Shown: piece by piece, positions 35,401-47,244 of the stretch
How the letters are laid out: each line of letters opens with the position of its first letter
Numbering within the stretch: the first letter of the stretch is position 1
Assembly: GCA_022828595.1 (NCBI GenBank)
Contig: JAKGHH010000002.1
Span: 83,482,076 to 83,546,075, forward strand
Source of the DNA: Nelumbo lutea
Lineage: Eukaryota > Streptophyta > Magnoliopsida > Proteales > Nelumbonaceae
DNA length: 64,000 nt
Direction: 5' to 3'
Translations under genes and position numbers: made by a program
The notes under the pieces: model-generated
Told to the model about the DNA's origin: nothing
The model's input: only the letters and a program-made list of their open reading frames with translations
Database searches by the model: none

Positions 35401-35900
35401 GGTCCATGCGGGTAGTAGGGCCGATTCTTCAATGGTAAATGTACATTCTACGATGAAATCTTCCAAGGCTTGGGCTTTGATTGTTGGTCGGGGTGTATAC
35501 TCGATGTCGAATTCACTCAGCTCCACGCTCCACTTGACTAGGTGGCCCAACACTTCCGGTCTTTGTAGCACCTGCTTGAGGGGCTGGCTGGTGAGTACTC
35601 TAATATTGTGAGCCTGGAAGTAGGGTCTGAGTTTTCTGGCTGCGGTAACGAGGGCCAAAGCCAACTTTTCGAGATTGGAGTACCTGGTCTCTGCGCCGCT
35701 GAGGACCTTCCTGGTGTAGTAGATCGGCCTCCGTACTCCATCCTCTTCTTTGACTAGTACTAAGCTAATGACCTCATCCCAGGCCGAAAGGTAGAGCAAT
35801 AGCTCATTTCCTGGGCTTGGCTTAGTCAGGAGGGGCGGCCAGCTCAGGTACTGCTTTATTTCCTAGAAAGACTGCTCACACTTTTCTATCCAATGGAAGT
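35401..35900 (-). pseudogene. Gypsy RNase H (RT-linked)
   Basis: Minus strand frame 35799-35371 is open, with LYLSAWDEVISLVLVKEEDG, RRPIYYTRKVLSGAETRYS and LEKLALALVTAARKLRPYF, the standard RT-attached RNase H-like domain of gypsy elements. It continues without a stop into the second RNase H start. Confidence 0.85.
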
Positions 35901-36700
35901 CCTTTGGCCGTTTGAGGGCTTTGAAAAAGGCGAGGCACCGGTCCACAGACTTGGACATAAACCTGCCAAGGGCAGCTATTCTGCCAGTGAGCCGTTGCAC
36001 TTTTTTGTGGGTCCGGGGGGATGGCATGTCAATGATGGCTTTGATCTTCTTTGGATTTGCTTCGATTCTCCTCTATGTCACCATAAACCCTAGAAACTTG
36101 TTGGAGCCAACCCCAAAGGAACACTTGGTTGGGTTTAACCTCATCTTGTACTTTTTAAGTGTGTCGAAGACTTCGCGGAGGTCGACCAGGTGGTGTTTGG
36201 CCTTTTTTCTCTTCAGGAGCATATCATTGACATATGCCTCCATGTTCGTACCGAGCTGTTCTTTGAATACCTCATTCACCAGCCGCTGATAGGTGGCGCC
36301 AGCATGTTTTAGGCCAAAGGGCATTACCTTGTAGCAATACAGGTCGCGGTCTGTGATAAAGGTCATTCGCTCTTGGTCATCTGAGTCCCTTCGGATCTGG
36401 TTGTAGCCTAAGAAGGCATCCATGAAACGTAGGTGCTCATGTCCTGCTATTGCGTTGATGAGCTAGTTGATCCTAGGCAGGGGAAAGTTGTCTTTGGGAC
36501 AGACCTTATTTAGGTCGGTGAAGTCGATGCAAATTCTCCACTTTCCGTCGGCCTTCTTCACCATCACTACTTTGGCCAGCCAATCGGGGTATTTGACTTC
36601 CCTAATGAAGCCGGCATCAAGTAACTTTTGTACTTCATTGGCGATTACTTCCCATTGCTCTGTGGCGAAGTTTCTCTTCTTCTGCTTCATAGGTCAGTAA
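35901..36700 (-). pseudogene. Gypsy reverse transcriptase, catalytic motif altered
   Basis: Minus strand: LLDAGFIREVKYPDWLA, WRICIDFTDLNKVCPKD (36690-36463), a stop, then MDAFLGYNQI, YCYKVMPFGLKHAGATY, EAYVNDMLLK and NPTKCSFGVGSNKFLGF (36423-36073). The catalytic YVDD reads YVND. Reverse transcriptase would copy the element RNA; two stops and the lost Asp mean this one cannot. Confidence 0.9.
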
Positions 36701-36899
36701 CGGGGGTCAACGTGCAGCCGATGTGTGATAACTTTAGGATCGATTTCAGGCATGTCCTCTGCCAACCAAGCAAGTACATCGGTATTATTCCTCGGTAGTC
36801 GAACAAGTTCCTCTCAAAGGTGGTCGCCTAGCAAGGAGCTAACTTGGACTGCCTTTTTGGGATCTTCCTCAAACAAGGGGACCCAGACGAGGTCTTCCA

Positions 36900-37838
36900 T
36901 GGGTCGGCCGCATTGTGCCTTTACTTCATCATGCAGGTCATATGCTTTCGCCATCAATGTCTTGATCGTTGGACGTGGTCCTTGGCAAGATAACTAATAG
37001 CAATGTCGTGCTATTTTTGGTCTCCGCCCACCACCCCTATGCCATACTTGGTTGGAAATTTCATGGTGATGTGGTACGTTGAGACTACGGCCTACAGGGC
37101 GTTGAGGGTCGGCTTGCTGAGGATCACGTTGTAAGAGGAGGGGAAATGCACCACGATGAAGTCTACCATGGCCGTCAGCATCTTCGATCAAGAGGAAGAG
37201 TTATCCTCCCAGTGGGCTAGATGGACTCTCGAAAATCTCATCAAGGGAGTGCTAACTGGTGTGATTCATTCTCTATCAATGCCAAGCTTTTCAAATGCAT
37301 CTTCAAACAATATGTCAGCAGAACTCCCTATGTCGATTAGGATCCACCACAGCTCAAAGTTGGCCACTTTGGCTGTGATGACCAAGGCGTCGTCATGCGG
37401 TATCTGTACCCCTTGGAGGTCATCGTCAATGAAGGTGATAGATGTGTCATGCTTCCTCCCGTGACCTCGATCATCGATCTCGCACATTCGAGCATATCTT
37501 TTCCTTCTAGAGGTAGTCCCTCCCAATATCATGTGGATGTTGCCAGTTGGGGGTCCTTGGAGCAGGGGTTGCCGAGCTTCGTCTGCTCTTCGTTCCTCTT
37601 GGGCTGACTTCTCCTTTCTGTCTATGAAGCCGCTGAGATAACCGCGCCTAATTATATCTTCGATAAGGTTACGTAGGTCGAAACAGTTCTCCGTATCGTG
37701 GTCGTGGTCCTTGTGGAACTCACAATATTTGTCTCGGTTCCTCTTGTTACTTTGCGTCTTCATCTTTTCGGGACACTTGGCATAGTTGCGGTCATGAATT
37801 TGCATCAGAACTTCAGACCGCAAAATATTAAGTGGCAT
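36900..37838 (-). pseudogene. Gypsy Gag C-terminus and aspartic protease
   Basis: Minus strand frame 37838-37266 holds a retroviral-type zinc-finger variant (KYCEFHKDHDHDTENC) and then LIDIGSSADILF, where the protease active site D-T/S-G reads D-I-G. Downstream broken frames give PTLNAL and TYHITMKFPTKYGIG, the usual end of this protease group. The frame is continuous through the zinc-finger and the protease core. Confidence 0.82.
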
Positions 37839-39102
37839 GAAATTCCGATAGGTCTGCGGAGGGGTGCAAGGTCTATGGTCGGTCCGTCAGTCTTGTCTTT
37901 GTGGTCTTTGTCTGACCTCTTGAACTTCTGCTCGTTGTTCTCTCTCCTCTTTCTATTGGGCTTCTCATCTTCATCTCTGAGCTGCACATGAGCCTCTTCA
38001 GCATTGATATACTTCTATTCCTGGCTTATTAGCGCGGCCAACATTTGAGGAGGATTCTTGGAGATGGAGAAGTTGAATGGGGAAGGGCAGAGACCGTGTT
38101 GTATGGCCGTCACTGCAACTGATTGATTTAAGTCCCTGACTTGGAGTGCTTCTTTATTGAACCTCGCCAGGTAATCTCTAAGGGACTCTGCCTTTCTCTG
38201 TCGAACCTGCATAAGGCTGGTAGAGGTTTCCCAATGCTTTTAACTAGCTGTGAACTGTGATAGGAACTGGGTCTCCAGTTGGGCCCATGATGCTATAGAC
38301 CTCGACAGCAGGGAGGAGTACCATGCCAATGATGGGCCTTGCAACATGGTTACAAGGGCTTTCCACATTAGTCCCTTCGATGCACCATGTAGCATCATCT
38401 GGTCTTTGAGCGCTGCAACATGGTCGAAAGGGTCAGAGTTCCCATCGTACTTGTCAAATTGAGGGGCTCGCCATCTGACAAGGGGCCTTGCAACATGGTC
38501 GAAAGGGTTGGAGTACCATGCATAGGTTGGTCTATGGTGGGAATTATGCTCTTGTGGAAGTGCACTCTAACTCTTCCAAATGTTTCCAAAGATCTTTAAT
38601 TTCAGCATCTCTGTTGCCTGGGGCTGTAGTGTGTATGGCCTCCTTTTTGGGTCGTGTGGGGTGATCCTTGACCGAGCTTGACTCGACGACTGAGACTACA
38701 AAGGGCGACATCCTTTTGTTGAGCCTTTCTTTGGCGGGGATGCGCGTTGATTGGTGTGTCTGGCTATGGTAGTCCCCATCCATGGGAATGGGCAGTGGCG
38801 GAGGGCCTTTGGGTTGTGTCCTGCCTCATACGCTCAGACCGCTCTCCCCTTACGTCTGACTGGCACACTTTGGGGTCCTCGATCCAAGGATCGTCCTTCG
38901 TGCGCGTCGGAGTGTTAGGGGGGACAGCCCAGTTGGGTGGCACAGCAGACCCTAGTGTTTGCATGAATTCGAAGATCTTATCAACCTTTTCCTACATGGC
39001 TCGGAATTGTGTTGGATCTACCGTGGCCGAAGGTTGCAGGACTTCTTGGTTCTCCCAAGACAGGGAATGGTCGGCTGATCGTTCAGAATGATTTTTAGGC
39101 AT
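37839..39102 (-). pseudogene. Gypsy gag, broken
   Basis: The likely start is the ATG at 39102 (MPKNHSERSADHSLSW). A stop follows after 36 residues, and several more occur. The retrotransposon-gag core is recognisable at 38212-38015 (ESLRDYLARFNKEALQV, then VTAIQHGL). A charged Lys/Arg/Asp/Glu-rich stretch follows at 37987-37805. Confidence 0.8.
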
Positions 39103-39185
39103 CTTAATCACTTTCTTAATTGTGTGGCAAGGAATGAGATTTTCAGGAAAGGCTTTTTGTGTCGTTCCCATAGATGGTGCCAATC
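39103..39185 (-). other. Gypsy leader and primer site region
   Basis: Minus strand GATTGGCACCATCTATGGGA follows the LTR end AACATCA. It resembles the TTGGCGCCGTCTGTGGG-type primer-site region common in plant gypsy elements. The tRNA was not assigned. Confidence 0.55.
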
Positions 39186-39738
39186 TGATATTGCTCAATC
39201 CGAGGTAGTGCACAAACTGAGGATGACAATCAGATATTCCTTGCTAGCAGGTCAAGGCCGAGCTTCAAGGATGAGGCCGCGCTTTGAGATCTGTGATCAA
39301 AGAAGAAGTCAAAGGCCCGAAGAATTACCCCCAGGTGAGTACTCCGACGCTCAAGTCAGTAGGAGGGGGTGGATGGCCGGGCCGAGCTATAGGGATGCCG
39401 GTTCGGGCTAATTAGTAGTGTAGGTGTTAGAAGTCAAAAGTCCCTTACCTCGAGCATGGAGTACCTTTTTATAGCCAGAGAGTCTGAATCCTGGTCGGAG
39501 TAGGTTTCCAAGGAAATCAGGGCAGAGTTCCCCGCTGAGGTTACAGGGGGTAGAGTCCTACTCCTCGGTGGAGTTGTCTTCCCATCCCTATCTGCTAGGC
39601 GGGCTTATCCATGAGGGGCGTAGCTGACATGGTCAGTGGGACCATGGCAATGCCGTAGCCCGGCCAGACTGTGCCGACGTGGCCGAGCTATGACAGATGG
39701 CCAGGGGCCTCATGGCCAGTTCAGCCATATACCCAACA
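39186..39738 (-). repeat. 5' LTR of Tat-type gypsy element
   Basis: 553 bp, same length as the 3' LTR. A TATAAAAA box on the minus strand at 39466-39473 would drive the genomic RNA. Confidence 0.93.
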
Positions 39739-40010
39739 GTGATCTTTTCTCTTTGGGATTTTTTGACACATTTATTTCTTCTGGTTCTTCTTCTATTGCT
39801 TTTTCTTCTTGCAACTATTTTGATGCGACACAAATTTCATCCACGTACTCTAGAGTCTTTGTTTCCATGTCTACAGTAATTTGTTCTGTTTTATTAGTAT
39901 GTTAATTTTGGTCACCGATCTATACTGAGATTGTGTTTTTGTATGTTTGTAGTGGGATACCCTCTTGTGCATTGTATATTACCGTGACCTTTGATGTTTA
40001 GAGTGGGAGG
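39739..40010 (-). pseudogene. Upstream piece of the old gypsy pol gene
   Basis: The minus strand shows a Glu-rich open stretch (KAIEEEPEEINVSKNPKEKR) that joins, across the Tat insertion, to 29839 in frame. It precedes reverse transcriptase in the same order as in gypsy polyproteins. A TAG near 39805 breaks it further upstream. The outer limit is unclear. Confidence 0.5.
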
Positions 40011-40205
40011 TGTGTCGTGCAGGTGTATGGCTATAATCAATAATGTTGTCTATGATGCATGCCATTCAAGCAATGTTGAAATAAGAAAATTGGTGAAGAT
40101 TATTTGTTACTTTTGACTATGGACAAAGGGTGCTAGAAAGGGAAACTATGATGTATTTAGTTATGACTACAATTCAGTAAAATTAAATGAGGTAGTTGTA
40201 ATGAG

Positions 40206-40395
40206 TAGGGGTGAGCAAAAAAACTAAAAAATCGAATTGATCGAAACCGAACCAAAAAATCGATTAATTGAACTGATTAGTTTGGTTTTGGTTTGGCGTT
40301 TTTAAAATACTGAAGTATCGGTTCAGTTTCGGTTAACCAATATAGAAAATCGGCGATTAACCGAACCAACCGGTATACATATATTTCTATATATT

Positions 40396-40432
<37 letters not shown>

Positions 40433-40735
40433 GTATGTATATCATATATTTTATATATTTTTTTATTTTTATATACTTTTTATATATTTTTTATATTATA
40501 AATTAATAAATAGGTTATATATATATAAATATATATTTATAATATATGATATATTATTTATTAATTAAAATATAATATTTTATATATATTTATAATTTTT
40601 ATTATATATTTATATATATAATATTATAAAAATTAAAAAACTAAAAAACTGACGAACCGAACCGATGGTTAACCAACTAGTTTTGATTCAGTTTCGGTTA
40701 CCGGTTTTCCAAAAACCGATAGTATCAGTTTAGTC
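40206..40735. mobile_element. hAT-like MITE left end with AT core (right end not found)
   Basis: Starts TAGGGGTGAGCA at 40206, the inverse of the end at 10908. The body carries CGAAACCGAACC-like motifs, a (TA)-rich core (40378-40625) and CCGGTTTTCC / CAAAAACCG near 40700. The right terminus and the eight-base duplication (expected GTAATGAG) were not located. Confidence 0.5.
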
Positions 40736-42497
40736 CAAGAGAAAGCCCCACGATTTGGTTAATGTGAGTGGGGTTATAATGACTAAGGATAGCAAAGCAT
40801 GCTAAGGATTTACTAAAAAGACATTACCAACTATATGAGGTAGATACATAAAGTACACATTTACATTTTACTTGGAGTTTAAGAATTGTGGCTTACCTCC
40901 TTCTATGTAAGAGGGAAGGTGTCCTCGTCAATAGCACTTGAGGATGGTTGTCAAGACTGGTGAGATGTTGACATTGTTGAGGTAAGTATCCTTTCTTATT
41001 ATTGGTCTCCTGACATCCAAGGATTAAGGTATCGATACGATATTCTTGATAAAGGGCGTATCGTATCTGTATCCATGGTCATGGATACAAGATACGTTAC
41101 GATTGGATATGTATCCTATGAGTCATGCGTATTGTCACAATACACCTCTGCATCAGGCTGTATCGCACTATATCAGTGGATATGGTCCGGTACACATCAA
41201 AATGGAGCATATTTGTGCCTAGTTTGACAAAACTGTGCATTGACTACTTTTGGATTGTTTTTCATCTTTAATGAAAATTAAGAAATAATACTATGAAAAC
41301 TGAAATAAATAATTTATGATTTAATTTTTCCAAAAAATTAATATAAACTAAAAATTATAAAAATAATATATTTCATATACCTTAGATGATTTATATATTT
41401 TATTTTACACATAATTATATGTTAAAAATGAAAACATAGTTATTATTTGAAAAAATAGAGTTATTATTTAAAATACTAAATAAATAAAATTTCCCAACAA
41501 AATTAATGGAAAACAAAAAATCATAATTATAAAAACTTAAATGAATAATTTAAGATTTAGTTTCCCCAAAAAATTTAATAAAAATTGAAAATAAAAAATA
41601 ATTTATTTTATCTACCTTAAATGATTTATTTGTTTTATTTTACAACTATATGTAAAATAAAAGCATTATATGTGCAATGTTTAAAAAAGAATTGTTATTT
41701 AAATAAAAATACTAAATTAATTACAATTCTCAAAAATTATTAAAAATTGAAAATTATAATTATAAAAATTGAAAGAGTGATAATTGTTGTACGATGTTTG
41801 AATGTTCTAGAGTCCCAGTATTGTTTATTGTAATATTTCTCTTCATATTACCTATTGAAGTATGCATTTCTCGTGTGTTTATATCTTATTCCTAGATAAT
41901 TCAGCTTTTAGTTTAGTATTATTAATTTATTTATGTGACTTGTATGCATTTCTCTAGCGTATTCAAACATTTTTATATCTTTCGTTCGTATCCATATATT
42001 TCCAAAACGTATCTAAATCTGTATTCGTCTTTTTTCAGCATAATTGTGTAATTTGACTCACCTTTGGGCTTGTTGATTTGTACACATCATAACATTCCTC
42101 CTTGGCTACCGCTACCGGCTCCTGTAACTCTTCCTTAGCTTTCTCCTTTTTTGGGTTGTTGCATCACTGGTGTGCTCTCCTATAGGCTATACGAGACAAA
42201 GACTTTTTACTCGATTGGGGGAAGCAAGGTTACATGCATGAAACTGGGATTTTAGAATATACCTTGGGGAGACAAGTCCCATTAATTATCTATTCGGGAT
42301 GTATGTCCCTTAGGAATACAAGACGGTTAGAGCATGACCACCTCTTCACAGGGTGACACATGTTAGTATGATGCTCAAGGTATAGCCAATCGTGATTTCC
42401 CCAAGGCACTGTCCGCACATCTTACACTCTAGATTTGGCATTCATTGTGCTCTATTGTTGATTTATCTTACCCTGCTAATTATTTATTGCCTTGTAT
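40736..42497. other. Gene-free stretch with a decayed transposon-like repeat
   Basis: Sequence at 41015-41200 is built of GGTATCGATACGATA / GATACAAGATACG-like motifs, with related TCGTATCCATATATT-like sequence at 41990-42040. This suggests a roughly 1-kb element of unknown type with an AT-rich core. No coding frame was recognised. Confidence 0.45.
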
Positions 42498-42503
42498 TGC
42501 CAC

Positions 42504-43010
42504 TACGGGTGTAAATGGATCGAATTGGAATCGGGCCAACTAATATCCGAATTTGAATCCGACTAGAAAATCTAATATCGGAATTTGATTCAATATCTAA
42601 CGGATATTAAAAATTAATATTTTAATTTGAATCTGATTAAATATCTGAATATTTGATTTGAATTCGAATTTGACTAATTAATTATTTTAGTTAATTAATA
42701 AATGTATAAAATAAATATTTTATTTATATCAAATATATAAATATATAAATTATTTATATAATTTAATTATTATATATAAATTATATAAGACATTTAAATA
42801 TTTTATATATTATATATAAGAATTAAATAACCGGTCAAATTCAGATATCGAATTGAATCAAGTCATATCCGAATTCGAATCTGATTAATTATTCAGTATG
42901 AATAGGATATCCGAATTCGACCGGTTAGATATTCGAATTATCCAAATTCGATTCGATTATGTCGAATCTCGAATTCAAAATTGGATCTTTGAATACTATT
43001 GACACTCCTA
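42504..43010. mobile_element. hAT-like MITE A
   Basis: Ends TACGGGTGTAAATGG and TATTGACACTCCTA are inverted repeats. It is flanked by the eight-base duplication ATTGCCAC (42496-42503) / ATTGTCAC (43011-43018), 7 of 8 matching. The body is AT-rich with GAATTCGAAT motifs. Confidence 0.8.
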
Positions 43011-43061
43011 ATTGTCACAAGTGAACTCTTTGCCATGCCCACAAGTGCCATCCACCATGCC

Positions 43062-43527
43062 TAGGGGTGGATTCGAGCCAAGCCGAGATGAATAGTACAA
43101 GGCTCGAACTTGGCTCGCCAAGGTAGTACAAGGCTCAAGCTCAGTTTGAGATAGAACCTTGAACTCAAGCTCGACTCAAGTCAAAAACTCGTAAGCTCGA
43201 GTTCGGCTTGAAAAAAAATGTTTTATAAAAATAAAAATAAAATTATATATAAAAATATTTTTTATTTTATTTTTAAAAAATTAAGAATTATAATATTTAT
43301 TTATTATTATATATATAAATAAAAATATTATATATATATATATTATTTTTCTATAATTTTATATTATTATTATTATTATTAGCTATTTGAGCTTGGCTCG
43401 ATTATTAAATGAACCTATAAGTTGTGCTTGAGCTCAGCTCAAAGCTCGGTTGGAATTAAGCCGAGTTGAGCATTTCATGAGTCAAGCTCGAGTAGCTCAT
43501 GAAGAGGTTGGCTTGTGGCCACCCCTA
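43062..43527. mobile_element. hAT-like MITE B
   Basis: Ends TAGGGGTGG and CCACCCCTA are inverted repeats, with GAGCC/GGCTT pairing inside. It interrupts LTR sequence that is continuous at 48384-48400 in the partner LTR, apart from a poor match at the joint. No clear eight-base duplication. Confidence 0.65.
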
Positions 43528-43620
43528 TGCAATATGCCTTCAACACGTCAAGAGTGTGTCTTGGGTGGGGCTATCTATGTATTTTGTAAGGGGGGATGCC
43601 CATGGCAATTTAGTAATTAT

Positions 43621-45554
43621 TGTTAGATAGTTTTGTATGCCCTTAGCTTCAATCAAGATGATATACTTTATGAGTTTATTGTAAATGAAAAAAAGTACAT
43701 ATTTGATTCATGTTCCATTGGTATGTTTCTGTGTAATACCCTTAAACTGGACACTTAATGAGACTCCTGTTAGTTTAGAATGTTCAGAGCCAGTGGGTCG
43801 GTCTAGGGAGACCTATTCTAACAAGGCTGACACTGTGGTGCCACCAAGTCAGTTGGGGTGGATTGTCTCAGTTGCCGGGGTGAGACCCTAGGCACATATA
43901 GTGTAGGATTAATTAAATCTTTGAACTGAACCAGATTTCTAGTATTGCCCTAGACCTTGGAGATTGATGGGCAAAACTGAAAAGTTACACCCGATCCCTA
44001 GACTCGGTTATGATACTGCACTAAGTGTTGGATTTGGCTGTCTTTGATATACGAATTAGTGAAATCCTTAGCGGGGGTCAAAACCTGGGTATGTTGGGAC
44101 AGTCTAAGAATTCATCTAAGTGGGTGATCATAGTGACAAGATCAGCCCCTTTGTTAGACAAAGGTAATGATCGAGGGTGCACTCTCACTAATGGAAACCA
44201 AGACTGTCGGCAGCCGATTTCAATCGTTGAGATTTGTTTTGCAAAACATATTTTATATGAGATATAAAAGTATATATATTATGGTTTCTAAATGATTTGC
44301 AAAAGGTTTTAATTCCCGGGATCCATATAAGTAGAGAGTGCAACACTGTTCCTTGTAGCCGAGGGAGAGGTCCTCTCTTGTCGGGCAGTGTATGATCATT
44401 ATGGGCTAAGAGGTTAAGTGTAAGACCATTGAGGATAATACCTGATGGGCTAATCTTGCATTTGCCCACAGCCCCTGGGTGTTACAAGGTGGTTTGGCCC
44501 AAGGACCACTTAGGGTAAGTGTTGGGCCCATAGAGCCCATGAGATGGGTTTCAGGGGGTGCACTGTCCATAACAGTGTATTCGGCCAGGCCTTGTAACAA
44601 AGGCTGGGCCAAACCCATGTGGCTGATGTGTAGATCAATGTTAGGGTCCCACGCCATACAAGGAAGCCCAATTGGGCAACATTTTGGAAGGCTAAACAAA
44701 TACATAACCTTAAATGGGTGGGCTAATTTGATTAGTCACTTAAGGGGCGAATTCTGAGATGGATCAGCTGATAGGATTGGGCCTTGACCCTATCCACTTA
44801 GAGAGTCCAAGATCTAAATAAGATTTAGATTTGGAAGCCTCTTAATTAGATTAGGAGATGGTTGATCTAATCTGCAGATAAGATAAGGGTTATCCCTTAT
44901 CACTTAAAAGGACTTTCAATCCAAATATGATTTGGGTTAGCAACTCCTAATGGGATTAGGAGCTAATCCCATTGAGATTATAAAAGGAGGAAGGGGCGGC
45001 AGCCTTTAGACATGCAATGCAACCAGCACACTCTTGTCTTCAGAGCTGAGATCACAAGAAGAGAGAATTCTGCACCCTGCAAATACTCTCTTGCCACCTC
45101 CTTCCTGCAGCCATCGCCTCTAGCAGTTCAATCTCTAGTTCTTGGGAGAAATCAAGATTTGATCTTGATACGAATCTTTTGGAGAAAAGATTGGTGGGAG
45201 TTGTATTCACAAGTCGTCCAGTTGATTCTTGCAAAAGGTCAAGTTCTTTTGGAAGAACATTGCTGATTCTTCTCCACCCTGCACTGGGCCATCTTTAGTG
45301 GGAGCAGATTTTGGATCATTCCTTGGGCGTGAACACCTCCATTGGGAGATACTGCTTCTCTGTATCAGGTATTATCCCTCCCTACTCCTTTTGGTTCAGA
45401 TCTGGTTTAGTTTATTATTCAAGAATGATCTGTGAAAATATGATTTTCTAAATAGGGAATTCAATTCCAAGTTGAAGGGAGAGAAAAATTATGAAATTCG
45501 CCCCCTTATTCTGCAATCTTTGGGCATCCATGTGATGGATTTCCTATCCCTTCA
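43621..45554 (+). repeat. Solo LTR of copia family
   Basis: 1934 bp, TGTTAGATAG ... CCCTTCA, matching the LTR at 4336-6319 (inverse strand) end to end. Flanked by ATTAT / ATTAC. The partner LTR of the host element keeps the empty site (58236-58240). A solo LTR arises by recombination between the two LTRs of a full element. Confidence 0.92.
44979..44985 (+). promoter_or_regulatory. TATA box in solo LTR
   Basis: TATAAAA at the same LTR place as 4903-4909 (minus). Confidence 0.55.
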
Positions 45555-45860
45555 ATTACGTAGTATGATTTTTCAGCATTTTGATGTTTCCTTTTGTTAC
45601 CTCTCCAAAAGCTTAACTTACTCTTTGAGGGGAGGTATGCAGTCAAGTGTGCCAATATCATGTAAAGTTTAAGCACGAGGTCCCCTCGACAAAAACTTGT
45701 GCGCTTGTGTTTACCATCAATTAATGCAATATAAATAACCTTTTGACTAATTTGTGTGCCATCATGTTGCCCTTTTGTGTTGTTGCTTTGTCGCTTGGGT
45801 TAGGTTTACTCAACGCATTTGGGTGCCGTACAGGGCCTCAATGACTAGCCCCGTGACAGT

Positions 45861-45872
45861 TGGTATTAGAGC
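45861..45872 (+). other. Primer binding site of TR-GAG element
   Basis: TGGTATTAGAGC, one base off the usual initiator-Met site, two bases after the LTR end GTGACA. Confidence 0.8.
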
Positions 45873-45926
45873 GGGAGCTCCTCCTCACATTGGACCCTGT
45901 CAATCGACCTTTATTTAGCACATACA

Positions 45927-47215
45927 ATGAAGAACAACTATGACATCACCGATGAGATCTCACATGAGTTGTCCCAAGCCCACAACACCAATAATACACC
46001 ACTCAACGAACCCTCCAAAACACAAGCCCCAAAGAGCCACACAACTAAAGCTAGCAAGCATGACAAATTAGTCGATCAACTAGAAAGCATGGACATGTGT
46101 ATCCTACGTTGTGAAACGACTATAGGTGAGAGCTAAGACCAGGTCAACGAACTCCACCTCAACCTGGAGATCATTGAGAATGCACTGGTGAAGCTCGAAG
46201 GATGATTAAATGGAGCCTTTAGAGAGATCCATGGCCGCTTACAACATTTAGAAGTTGGGCCTTCCCAAAGTAGTGTACAAGGCATGTTGGATAGGCTTCA
46301 AGCACAATTGGACGAGATGAGAGACGATGACTCTCCTAAAAAGAGTGGTGGCTAACTCTACTAGCACATCATCAACCCCAACTCCCATGCACATTAAGAT
46401 TCGTCAACTAACACCCTACTCGGGAGCATGGGGATGCTTGGGAGCTTGACAATTTCCTATGGAAACTAAGACAATATTTCTCTACCACTAGCATTAGTGA
46501 TGACAAAACTCAAGTTAGTATGACTGCTATGTATTTAACTAATATTGTGATGCTATAGTAGCGTAGGTGTTGGCGAGACATTGAGCGTGGCATGCACACC
46601 ATTGACACTTGGGCGAATTCAAGCATGAGATCAAGTGATAGTTCTACCTCGAGAATGTGGAGTACCTAGTGCATAGGCAAATGAAGAACCTTAGACATCA
46701 AGATTTGCTACATGACTATGCCAAAAAATTCTCAGCCTTGATGCTTGAGATATCCAACATGTCTGACAAGGACCTCTTGTTCAATTTCATGGATGGTCTC
46801 AAGCCATGGGCTGAGTTTGAGCTTCAACGGTGTGGGGTAAAGGACCTCGCTATAGCCATGGCCATAGCTGAGCAACTTGTTGATCTAAAGACACTTGATG
46901 AAGGAGACCAAAAGCCATCCAGCTCACATACCATGAGTGTGAGTGGGGGAGACCAACAGTCGACCAACCCACAGGAGAAATAAGTGCATCCCAACAAGCA
47001 TAACAATTACTAGCAAGGATAGAAGCCACAAGGAACCCAAAGCTATCAAGGCCACCGATACACTAGGAGACATACAAATCCTCCCACACCTTGTTTCGTT
47101 TGCAATGATATGCATTGAACTAGCGACTGTCCCATGCAAAAGAATATCAATGTCCTCATTGCCAAACTCAATAATGATGAAGAGAGTGATGAGGAGAAGC
47201 CAACATAGGCACTAA
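45927..47215 (+). pseudogene. Gypsy-type gag, broken
   Basis: ATG at 45927, 66 bases after the primer site. Coding pieces: 45927-46136 (acidic/polar N-terminus); then, after many stops, the retrotransposon-gag core at about 46615-46983 with YLVHRQMKNLRHQDLLHDYA, FSALMLEISNMSDKDLLF and DGLKPWAEFELQRCGVKDLA. This is followed by a zinc-knuckle region near 47090-47140 (PCFVCNDMHWTSDCPMQK). The order and motifs match the Gag of chromovirus/Del-like gypsy elements. Gag is the only particle protein such a small element could have supplied. The many stops show it no longer does. Confidence 0.82.
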
Positions 47216-47244
47216 GAGTAGGTGCCATCCAACTTATAAATGCC

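Larger units (their letters stand above)
29840..39738 (-). mobile_element. Complete Ty3/gypsy element, Tat lineage type, with antisense ORF
   Basis: 9.9 kb between 553-bp LTRs (39738-39186 as 5' LTR, 30392-29840 as 3' LTR, minus strand), flanked on both sides by GTGATC. Order on the minus strand: primer site region, gag, protease, reverse transcriptase, RNase H, a second RNase H (archaeal-type, a mark of Tat/Athila-like lineages), integrase, a 66-bp minisatellite, the antisense accessory ORF, polypurine tract, 3' LTR. The pol order RT-RH-IN fixes it as Ty3/gypsy. Many stops and an altered RT catalytic motif show it is inactive. By hand count about 68 of 553 LTR positions differ, mostly transitions, so it is not a young insertion. 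Confidence 0.92.
42498..45858 (+). repeat. 5' LTR of TR-GAG element (with three insertions)
   Basis: LTR pieces: 42498-42503, 43019-43061, 43528-43620, 45560-45858. They align in order with 48347-48456, 58211-58334 and 58760-58922. The pairing TGTCAC ... GTGACA at the ends is a short terminal inverted repeat. Confidence 0.8.
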
